Shown: in pieces, positions 7,225 to 12,986 of the stretch
Layout: every line of letters begins with the position of its first letter
How positions within the stretch are numbered: position 1 is the first letter of the stretch
Source of the DNA: Lentimicrobiaceae bacterium
GTDB taxonomy: Bacteria > Bacteroidota > Bacteroidia > Bacteroidales > WCHB1-69
DNA length: 18,347 nt
Reading direction: 5' to 3'
Assembly: GCA_009787675.1 (NCBI GenBank)
Contig: WQSU01000013.1
Coordinates: 1-18,347, forward strand
Program-made: the position numbers and the translations under genes
Notes under the pieces: generated by a model
What the model saw: the letters and a program-made list of their open reading frames with translations, nothing else
Told to the model about the DNA's origin: nothing
Databases searched by the model: none

Positions 7225-7577
7225 ATTTTCATCGCTATCGCTTTTGAAATCCGTTGAGCATACGCCCTACTCTCCGTTCGTTTCTTATGGTTTCGGTCGT
7301 AGTATTCTTTTTAAATACTGTGGTCTATCTTCTTAAATTTTGTTTTCTCACCGCAGCATGCTTTGACTAAAGGACAGGGCTTGCAAACACTTTCACTGCT
7401 GTGATATCATTTGGATAGATAATCACGATATGTGCGTCTAAAAGCGCTGTCCATAGCTTGCCGTTTGCCTTTTACCATACCTTTTTCTACACACAAAGTA
7501 AGCACCTTGCGAAACAACTCCAAAAACACCTCTTCACCGTACAGTTGACGTGTGCGACAGATTGTGCTCTCGATTGG
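7225..7577 (-). mobile_element. IS1182-family transposase remnant
   Basis: One minus-strand frame, read through two stops, gives successive pieces of a Bacteroidota IS1182-type transposase. The first is PIESTICRTRQLYGEEVF, running into LELFRKVLTLCVEKGMVKGK and RQAMDSAF. The next are YHSSESVCKPCPLVKACCGE (the Cys-rich region) and KEYYDRNHKKRTESRAYAQ. After MDSAF the intact family continues IKANAS and a long catalytic core; here it jumps to the Cys-rich region, so the middle is deleted. In-frame stops lie at 7407-7409 (TGA) and 7311-7313 (TAA). Both the N-terminal third and the C-terminal end are missing. No terminal inverted repeats or target duplication can be seen. It is dead and marks past IS activity. 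Its upstream edge abuts the GC-rich repeat copy A. Confidence 0.8.
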
Positions 7578-7658
7578 ACTATTATTTTGCTATTTTCGCG
7601 GCACTGGCTCGCGTGGAAAATGTGTTGGAAAGCTGCAACCGCGCAAAGCCGCTGGAAC
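7575..7658 (-). repeat. GC-rich dispersed repeat, copy A (truncated)
   Basis: The minus strand aligns with plus-strand 9606-9685 over about 83 columns at roughly 80% identity by eye, with a few single-base gaps. The best shared block reads CACATTTTC-[c/a]-ACGCGAGC. It stops where the IS1182 remnant begins, so the right arm seen in copy B is missing. Its start overlaps a small perfect hairpin at 7648-7667 (GCCGCT/AGCGGC, 8-nt loop). On the plus strand it contains TATTTTCG (7591-7598), a promoter-like box pointing at the barrel gene. Confidence 0.75.
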
Positions 7659-7739
7659 AATAGCGGCAAATGCCTGAAAATGAAACAAGAAAAATAAAAG
7701 TTAAACTAAATAAAATAAGATTATTATAGGGTGAAAAAT

Positions 7740-8507
7740 ATGATAAAAAAATATTCAAAATACATGCTTTTCTTTTTGTGGATCACAATGATAGCGTGTC
7801 CTTTACACAGTCAGGTGAAACATACGCACGATATTGTAGCGGGTTTCTTGCAGTTAAAAGACGGATTAAATCTCGGAATGGTCTTTAACGGCGTGCAGTT
7901 AGACTACAGATACGGCGTACAGTGGACAATAAAAACTCATGAAATACAATATCAACCCAGATTAGGTTTGGGAGTTGGCTTTAATCGTAAAATGATAGGG
8001 TATCAAATTCATTTTTCCCCAATTAATGTTTCTTGGACAATGCCTGTTTATGAGCAGAATGGACATACCCTAAATGTAGGCGCAAATATTATTACCGATT
8101 ATAATTATCAACATTATGATTTACACGACTCTCCATTGTTTTGGACGAATGAGACAGGAATTTCCGCGATTATTCGCTATCGTTATCAATGGAATAACAA
8201 GAGCATTGGCATTGTTGTGCAAAATTCTTTTTTTGGTTTTACTTCTCATTTTCAAAGATATGACCCATATTTTTGGGGAGTTACAGTCAAAGATTTCTTT
8301 GTAAAACCGCACACAGACATGAAACTTGGAAGTTATAATAATTATAATCACACCAATGTTTCTTTTGAGTTTGTTCCCAACACTTTAAAAAAACATTCGT
8401 TCTTATACGAGTTTGATTATTTAGGGTTCTATTATGGAAATAGATTTGGTCGAATAAATCATAATTTAATATGGAGGATATCATTATGCAAAAACAAGGA
8501 AAAATAA
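7740..8507 (+). CDS. Putative outer-membrane beta-barrel protein
   Basis: I do not recognise the family. From ATG 7740 the 255-residue protein has a signal peptide (MIKKYSKYMLFFLWITMIAC, then PLHSQ) that ends like a Sec signal in Bacteroidota. A GTG at 7731 in the same frame, adding three residues, is the alternative start. The mature part is rich in Tyr, Phe, Asn and Gly with alternating strands such as MVFNGVQLDYRYGVQW, RLGLGVGFNRKMIGYQIHF, ISAIIRYRYQW and IGIVVQNSFFGF. That is typical of a small outer-membrane beta-barrel and is inferred from pattern only. The near-terminal NHNLIWRISL resembles a last barrel strand. Its last 22 nt overlap the serine hydrolase gene, implying translational coupling and a shared role. 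Repeat copies lie on both sides of the pair. Confidence 0.72.
   Translation: MIKKYSKYMLFFLWITMIACPLHSQVKHTHDIVAGFLQLKDGLNLGMVFNGVQLDYRYGVQWTIKTHEIQYQPRLGLGVGFNRKMIGYQIHFSPINVSWTMPVYEQNGHTLNVGANIITDYNYQHYDLHDSPLFWTNETGISAIIRYRYQWNNKSIGIVVQNSFFGFTSHFQRYDPYFWGVTVKDFFVKPHTDMKLGSYNNYNHTNVSFEFVPNTLKKHSFLYEFDYLGFYYGNRFGRINHNLIWRISLCKNKEK
8473..8478 (+). promoter_or_regulatory. Shine-Dalgarno motif GGAGGA
   Basis: GGAGGA ends 7 nt before ATG 8486 and lies inside the 3' end of the barrel gene. It favours 8486 over the in-frame ATG at 8471, which it would follow rather than precede. Such strong motifs are uncommon in this window. Confidence 0.65.
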
Positions 8508-9604
8508 AATTTATCATTCTAATTACCTTTTTTTTATTTATTTTAGTCTCCTGCCTAAAGGATGACCCAATGAAAATACCGTTTCAAAGTTATTCACCGC
8601 AAAATCTTGATGATGGTTGGGAAATAGTCAATTCTACCGAGGTCGGAATAGATGCGGAGGCATTAAAAGAGATCTATAAATATGTTCATAAAGACAATAA
8701 CCTTTGGCAACTCAGAAGTCTGCTTGTATTTAGAAACAATAAACTTGTCGCAGAAAGTTATATGAAAGATCCCAACGATAGAATAACCCCGCGTGCAATT
8801 TGGTCTTGTACAAAACAGGTTATCGGTTTATTAACAGGAATAGCCGTCGATAAAGGTTTGTTTTCTGTTAGCGATAAAATTTCAGTTTATTTGCCCCAAG
8901 TTTCTAAATATCCTGAAAAAGAAGAAATTACCATTGAAAATCTGTTAATGATGAAATCAGGCATTGCTTTTGATAACGACGGATATAATGGAGGAGATGC
9001 GATATTGTCGCGGGAAGAAGTTTCAAGCAGTTTAGATTATATTTTTAGCTTAAAAATGCATGCAACCCCTGGAACTGTATATAAATATAAAAACTCCGAC
9101 CCGCATCTTATGTCCGCCATTATTCAAGAAGCGACAGGAAAAACGATGCGAAATTGGGCGCAGGAAGTTCTTTTTGACAAAATCGGAATTACGAAATTAG
9201 AATGGCTAACTTACAAAGATGGAATCACAATGGGTGGTTATGGCATAAAAACTACACCAAGAGAATTGGGAAAAATCGGATCTCTTTTACTCAATGACGG
9301 CAAGTGGGGAAACGAACAAATAGTCTCAAAAAATTGGCTATACGAGATGACATCATCAAAAGTGCCTGCCGGTGAAACACACGAGCCCAACCTAACCTTC
9401 GGATATTTATGGTGGAAAGATACAGAACGGAATGTAATATTTACTTGGGGACGCGGCGGTCAATTTGTGTTTATAAATAGAGATAAAAATCTAATTGTAG
9501 TCATGACATCGGAAACCAATACAAGCGGCGATTTTAATTTTTCTATTTCTGAAGGTATGTCAATTTACGACAGGATAAATAGTATTTGCTCAAATGGCAC
9601 CTAA
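8486..9604 (+). CDS. Lipoprotein serine hydrolase, beta-lactamase/PBP-C (CubicO) family
   Basis: A serine hydrolase of the class C beta-lactamase/CubicO fold, probably acting on an ester, amide or D-amino-acid peptide bond in the periplasm; the substrate is unknown. From ATG 8486 it has 372 residues. MQKQGKIKFIILITFFLFIL leads to VSC, a lipobox. The SxxK motif is SCTK (Ser107, Lys110) within IWSCTKQVIGLLTGIAVDKG. The second motif is Tyr201 in YKNSD, followed by SAIIQEATGKTM. The third, normally KTG or HxG, is GRGGQ (322-326), the form used by many NylB-like and other serine hydrolases rather than true beta-lactamases. The start was chosen from the Shine-Dalgarno spacing and lipobox position. 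It overlaps the barrel gene by 22 nt. Its stop codon lies inside the start of repeat element B. All catalytic residues are present. Confidence 0.87.
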   Translation: MQKQGKIKFIILITFFLFILVSCLKDDPMKIPFQSYSPQNLDDGWEIVNSTEVGIDAEALKEIYKYVHKDNNLWQLRSLLVFRNNKLVAESYMKDPNDRITPRAIWSCTKQVIGLLTGIAVDKGLFSVSDKISVYLPQVSKYPEKEEITIENLLMMKSGIAFDNDGYNGGDAILSREEVSSSLDYIFSLKMHATPGTVYKYKNSDPHLMSAIIQEATGKTMRNWAQEVLFDKIGITKLEWLTYKDGITMGGYGIKTTPRELGKIGSLLLNDGKWGNEQIVSKNWLYEMTSSKVPAGETHEPNLTFGYLWWKDTERNVIFTWGRGGQFVFINRDKNLIVVMTSETNTSGDFNFSISEGMSIYDRINSICSNGT

Positions 9605-9745
9605 CGTCCCAGCATATTGGCGAGGTGGCGGCTTCCACACATTTTCAACGCGAGCAACGGCGCGAAAGTAGCAAATATTTGTCCACGCGAGATAATGCCG
9701 CCATCGCGCCAAACCGCCCATTGTATGCTGTGGCTTGCCACTAAC
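9599..9745 (+). repeat. GC-rich hairpin repeat element, copy B (fuller copy)
   Basis: The left part (9606-9685) is homologous to copy A on the opposite strand. The whole element is an imperfect inverted repeat: AGCATA 9611-9616 with TATGCT 9724-9729, TTGGCG 9617-9622 with CGCCAA 9707-9712, and TGGCGGC 9626-9632 with GCCGCCA 9697-9703. There is an 11-nt bulge (9713-9723) on the right arm. Inside lies the perfect palindrome CAAATATTTG (9672-9681). CTAAC occurs at both edges (9601-9605 and 9741-9745). GC content is clearly above the surroundings. It begins inside the hydrolase stop codon. It resembles a mobile or recombination-prone hairpin element, but no known family is assigned. Confidence 0.7.
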
Positions 9746-9910
9746 TTTTCCTTGTTTTTCTACCATATAATTCTCAATATTGGTATTTTTATTTTTTACT
9801 CAAATCCAAATTATTTAACTGATTTTCCCCACAAGATAATGTTTTTAGAGCCGTATTATTACTCACATCTAAACTAGTGAGTTGCTTAGAAACAACAAAA
9901 TTACAACTTT
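9746..9910. other. AT-rich intergenic stretch
   Basis: The gap from the hydrolase stop to the methyltransferase start is 444 nt. Apart from the repeat element, terminator and promoter listed separately, this part is AT-rich with no credible gene. One small hairpin is visible, ACTCAC 9861-9866 with GTGAGT 9877-9882 and a 10-nt loop. I see nothing else in it. Confidence 0.5.
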
Positions 9911-9950
9911 GGGGCGAGTCCGAAAAAAGGAATCCCCTTTTATTTTTTTT
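9911..9950 (+). terminator. Probable rho-independent terminator
   Basis: GGGG (9911-9914) pairs with CCCC (9934-9937) and TCC (9919-9921) with GGA (9929-9931), with a small internal loop. A T-rich tail (9938-9950) follows. It would end the barrel/hydrolase transcript before the methyltransferase promoter. The stem is interrupted, so confidence is moderate. Confidence 0.5.
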
Positions 9951-10020
9951 AATCGGCCAGTTGTGATTTTTAATAGAAATTTCTAAAAAAAATTATTAGG
10001 ATTTCTTATAAAACTTTATA

Positions 10021-10028
10021 TAGTTTTG
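10021..10028 (+). promoter_or_regulatory. Putative Bacteroidota -7 promoter box
   Basis: TAGTTTTG matches TAnnTTTG exactly and is followed by CAGCC. It ends 20 nt before the TTG start of the methyltransferase gene, implying a leader of only about 12-16 nt. No clear -33 TTTG is seen. Confidence 0.55.
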
Positions 10029-10048
10029 CAGCCAAAAAATAAAACTCC

Positions 10049-10786
10049 TTGATTTCAAAAAACCTCATTTCTCAAATCAGATTATTGCATCACAAAAAAC
10101 ATCGTGATGAACAGCAGTTTTTTATTGTTGAAGGGGTGAAATCTTGTATTGAAACATTACAATCAAATTTTGAGGTGGTGCACAGTTTTGCGACAAATCG
10201 TTTGTCTGAAACAGATATTAATAATTCTGATATTCAGTTTATTTCTGAAAAAGAGATGGAGCGCATCAGTTGTCTCTCTACTGCACCGGAAATGTTATGT
10301 ATCGTAAAAAAACCGACCTGCCATCTTGACGACCTTGATGAGGAAAAGCCTCTATTAGTGTTGGATGCCATTAGAGATCCTGGCAACTTAGGCACGATTA
10401 TACGCACGGCAGACTGGTTCGGTTTCAACCAAATGCTTTGCTCGGAAGATTGTGTTGAGTTTACCAATCCTAAAGTAATTCAAGCCACGATGGGCTCATT
10501 CACAAGAAGTAAAATTGTATATGCCCAGCTCTCCGATTATTTGGCAACTCAAAAAAAAAGAACAGTTTATGGATTATATATGAACGGCGAACCCATTCAA
10601 AAACAATCTTTTAAACCGAATGATATTATTGTTGTTGGCAGTGAAAGTCATGGAATTTCTGAAGCCGTTGCCGCACACATCCATACAAAAATTGAGATTC
10701 CAATGTTTCCACATGCCGGCGCTACACCCGAATCGCTAAATGCTGCTATGGCTGCAGGAATCTTTATGTTTTGCTATAGAAATTAG
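10049..10786 (+). CDS. TrmH/SpoU family RNA 2'-O-methyltransferase (TTG start)
   Basis: It methylates ribose 2'-OH groups in rRNA or tRNA using S-adenosylmethionine and is soluble. The N-terminal substrate-binding region shows LISQIRLLHHKKHRDEQQFF then IVEG. The SPOUT knot domain carries motif 1 RDPGNLGTIIRTADWFG (from Arg109), motif 2 VVGSESHGIS (about 195-204) and motif 3 ESLNAAMAAGIFMF (from Glu228). The 245-residue length fits the family. The nearest named relatives are RlmB-like, but the exact target cannot be told. The start is TTG: a stop in frame lies 9 nt upstream, no ATG is available, and the first residues match the family N-terminus. The promoter box lies just upstream. The stop codon merges into a heptamer array that leads to hisS. 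Confidence 0.92.
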   Translation: MISKNLISQIRLLHHKKHRDEQQFFIVEGVKSCIETLQSNFEVVHSFATNRLSETDINNSDIQFISEKEMERISCLSTAPEMLCIVKKPTCHLDDLDEEKPLLVLDAIRDPGNLGTIIRTADWFGFNQMLCSEDCVEFTNPKVIQATMGSFTRSKIVYAQLSDYLATQKKRTVYGLYMNGEPIQKQSFKPNDIIVVGSESHGISEAVAAHIHTKIEIPMFPHAGATPESLNAAMAAGIFMFCYRN

Positions 10787-10898
10787 AAATTACGAATTAA
10801 GAATTAAGAATTAGGAATTACGAATTAAGAATTAGGAATTACGAATTAGGAATTACGAATTAAGAATTAGGAATTACGAATTAAGAATTAAGAATTAC
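10780..10898 (+). repeat. Heptanucleotide tandem array, GAATTAN x17
   Basis: Seventeen consecutive 7-nt units with exact phase. The first two are degenerate (AAATTAG, AAATTAC) and overlap the methyltransferase stop; the other fifteen are GAATTA plus A, G or C. A partial higher order of A-G-C (21 nt) is visible. It fills most of the methyltransferase-hisS gap. Confidence 0.95.
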
Positions 10899-10946
10899 AC
10901 CTATACACCTATACACCTTTAAACCTATACACCTTCAAACCCTTAA
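10899..10946 (+). repeat. Octanucleotide tandem array, ACCTATAC-like x6
   Basis: Six consecutive 8-nt units in exact phase: ACCTATAC, ACCTATAC, ACCTTTAA, ACCTATAC, ACCTTCAA, ACCCTTAA. It directly abuts the heptamer array. Confidence 0.85.
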
Positions 10947-10950
10947 ACCA

Positions 10951-10987
10951 ATTATCATTAATCATTAATCACTAACCACTAATCACT
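10951..10987 (+). repeat. Heptanucleotide tandem array, ATTAATC-like x5
   Basis: Units ATTATC, ATTAATC, ATTAATC, ACTAACC and ACTAATC run up to ACT and the hisS ATG, so the tandem repeat forms the immediate leader of hisS. No Shine-Dalgarno motif is present. Confidence 0.8.
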
Positions 10988-12334
10988 ATGAAACCCTCCA
11001 TCCCAAAAGGCACCCGCGATTTTTTACCGGAAGAAATGATTCGAAGGAATTATATTTTCAACACGATTCGGAAAGTGTTTGAAAAATATGCCTACTTGCC
11101 TATTGAAACGCCCGCAATGGAAAACTTATCTACTTTGATGGGTAAATATGGTGAAGAAGGCGATCGTCTTTTATTCAAGATATTAAACTCCGGTGATTTT
11201 ATGGCGGGAGTGAATATGGATGAACTAACACTTAATCAGTTAGCAACCAAAATTTGCGAAAAGGGGTTGCGTTACGATTTAACTGTTCCCTTTGCCCGTT
11301 TTGTGGTGCAACATCGCGAACAATTGGTTTTCCCTTTCAAACGCTATCAGATGCAGCCGGTGTGGCGTGCCGACAGACCTCAGAAAGGACGCTACCGCGA
11401 ATTTTATCAATGTGATGTGGATGTAATTGGAACTAAATCTTTACTGCAAGAGGTTGAATTATTGCAAATTACATACGAAATATTTGAAGCGTTTAAAATT
11501 CCTGTGGTCATAAAGATGAATAATAGAAAGATTTTATCAGGAATTGCAGAAATTATTGAACTTCCTGAAAAGATTACGGATATTTGTGTTGCCATTGACA
11601 AAATTGATAAGATTGGCAAAGAGAATGTTTTCGCCGAGTTGCGGGAGCGTGAAATTCCCGAAGAAGCCATTAGAAAAATTGCACCTTTTTTCGATTTTTC
11701 AGGCAAAAACGAAGATAAAATAGCATTTTTAACCCATTTTTTTGAAAATAGCGAAGTAGGGAAACAGGGCGTGGAAGAACTAAAAAAGGTGTTTGCCTAC
11801 TGTCAAGCGATTGGTGTTTGCGAACCTGAGTTAGACATCACGCTGGCTCGTGGGCTGAACTACTACACCGGCGCCATTTTTGAGGTAAAAGCCCTTAATG
11901 TTGCCATGGGTAGTATCTCCGGCGGCGGACGTTACGACGACCTCACCGGCATCTTCGGACTTAAAGAGATGTCGGGTGTGGGCATTTCGTACGGCGCAGA
12001 ACGTATTTACGATATATTGAACGAATGTAGCCTGTTTCCCAATGAGATAGGCACACCTGTAAAAGCCCTTTTTCTCAATTTTGGAGAAGTAGAAGAACGT
12101 TACGCCTTAAAGGCGCTCACCATACTGCGCAAAAACAATATTGCGTCAGAAATCTATCCCGACAGCACTAAAATAGGCAAACAGATGAGCTATGCCAACG
12201 CCAAACAGATTCCATACGTGATTATTGCCGGCGAAGAAGAGATGGCTGCATCGCAGTTTACGTTGAAAAACATGGAAACAGGTGAACAAGTGAAAACAAC
12301 CATTCAAGAGATTGTGGAGATTTTGCTTCAATAA
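10988..12334 (+). CDS. hisS: Histidine--tRNA ligase
   Basis: A class II aminoacyl-tRNA synthetase that charges tRNA-His with histidine in the cytoplasm, normally as a homodimer. The N-terminus KPSIPKGTRDFLPEEM is characteristic. Motif 1 is near PIETPAMENL (38-47), motif 2 is WRADRPQKGRYREFYQCD (126-143), the histidine-binding motif is LARGLNYYTG (286-295) with SGGGRYDDL just after it, and motif 3 starts at GVGISYGAERIYDIL (330-344). A C-terminal anticodon-binding domain is complete. The 448-residue length is normal. The start matches the family and lies directly at the end of a tandem repeat array; I see no promoter box nearby, so transcription may come from the methyltransferase promoter or from within the array. 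The stop is 2 nt from the convergent regulator gene. Confidence 0.97.
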   Translation: MKPSIPKGTRDFLPEEMIRRNYIFNTIRKVFEKYAYLPIETPAMENLSTLMGKYGEEGDRLLFKILNSGDFMAGVNMDELTLNQLATKICEKGLRYDLTVPFARFVVQHREQLVFPFKRYQMQPVWRADRPQKGRYREFYQCDVDVIGTKSLLQEVELLQITYEIFEAFKIPVVIKMNNRKILSGIAEIIELPEKITDICVAIDKIDKIGKENVFAELREREIPEEAIRKIAPFFDFSGKNEDKIAFLTHFFENSEVGKQGVEELKKVFAYCQAIGVCEPELDITLARGLNYYTGAIFEVKALNVAMGSISGGGRYDDLTGIFGLKEMSGVGISYGAERIYDILNECSLFPNEIGTPVKALFLNFGEVEERYALKALTILRKNNIASEIYPDSTKIGKQMSYANAKQIPYVIIAGEEEMAASQFTLKNMETGEQVKTTIQEIVEILLQ

Positions 12335-12336
12335 AA

Positions 12337-12951
12337 TTACCAAAGTAGTTTCTCCTCCAACGCTATCTTAACCAAAGTAGCAGTATTCTTCGCACCGAGC
12401 TTGAGTAACAAGTTTTTACGATATCCTTTGATCGTTTCCTGTCCTAATGAGGTGATTCCTGCAATTTCAGCGCTGGAATAGCCTTCTACCACTAATCTTA
12501 GCAGTTCGCGTTCACGGGGAGTAAGCCAAACATTAGAATGTGAAGACTTTTTCATCAATAAATCTATTTCATGGCAAAGAAACTTTTTGCCTTCCGCAAC
12601 CGTTCGAATCCCTTTTATCAGTTCCTCCATCATAGCATTTTTGATCACATAGCCCAAAGCGCCGTTATCTAACATCTGTCTTACGGTAGAATATTCGCTG
12701 TAAGTAGTTAAAGCCAATATTTTAAGATCAGGATATTTGGCGTTCAATTCCTTGCAAAACTCTACGCCGTTACCATCCGGCAAACTGATGTCAAGTAATA
12801 GAACATCAGGAAGTTTATACCGTAATTCATAGCGGCATTCTTTGAGATTATGGGCAATGTTATCCACCTTAATATCTCCGGCTTCTTCGATGAGTTTTCG
12901 CAATCCATCTGCCAAAATAGTGTGATCGTCAACGAGGAGTACAGTTATCAT
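12337..12951 (-). CDS. NarL/FixJ (LuxR-type) response regulator
   Basis: A DNA-binding response regulator, 204 residues. The receiver domain spans about 1-120 with acidic pocket Asp8/Asp9 (LLVDDH), phospho-acceptor Asp54 (LLLDISLPDG), switch Thr82 or Thr83 (LALTTYSE) and Lys104 (GYVIKN). The output domain is a LuxR-type helix-turn-helix, LTPRERELLRLVVEGYSSAE onward, with the recognition segment near ETIKGYRKNLLLKLG. All phosphorylation residues are present. It lies 35 nt after the kinase gene on the same strand and is its obvious partner. Target genes cannot be told. No terminator follows: the next gene, hisS, ends 2 nt away on the other strand. Confidence 0.93.
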   Translation of the reverse strand: MITVLLVDDHTILADGLRKLIEEAGDIKVDNIAHNLKECRYELRYKLPDVLLLDISLPDGNGVEFCKELNAKYPDLKILALTTYSEYSTVRQMLDNGALGYVIKNAMMEELIKGIRTVAEGKKFLCHEIDLLMKKSSHSNVWLTPRERELLRLVVEGYSSAEIAGITSLGQETIKGYRKNLLLKLGAKNTATLVKIALEEKLLW

Positions 12952-12986
12952 TTATTTATTGGGTTATTTGTATATAGATGCAAATG

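Noticed and set aside
6990..7232. 80-codon minus-strand open frame
   Set aside because: Its first residues continue the decayed transposase frame and the rest is antisense to the coding-like fragment; no independent start signal or family.
7458..7697. 79-codon plus-strand open frame
   Set aside because: It is antisense to the IS1182 remnant and the GC-rich repeat; both explain the sequence better.
9599..9745. Integron attC site after the serine hydrolase gene
   Set aside because: The left RYYYAAC box fits, but no right-hand GTTRRRY box is found, the arms are bulged differently, and neither an integrase nor a cassette series is in the window.
9617..9877. 86-codon plus-strand open frame after the hydrolase gene
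   Set aside because: It starts at TTG inside the hairpin repeat and runs into AT-rich noncoding DNA; its composition is not protein-like.
10780..10987. CRISPR array
   Set aside because: The repeats are 7-8 nt head-to-tail units without spacers; no 25-40 nt repeats and no cas genes are present.
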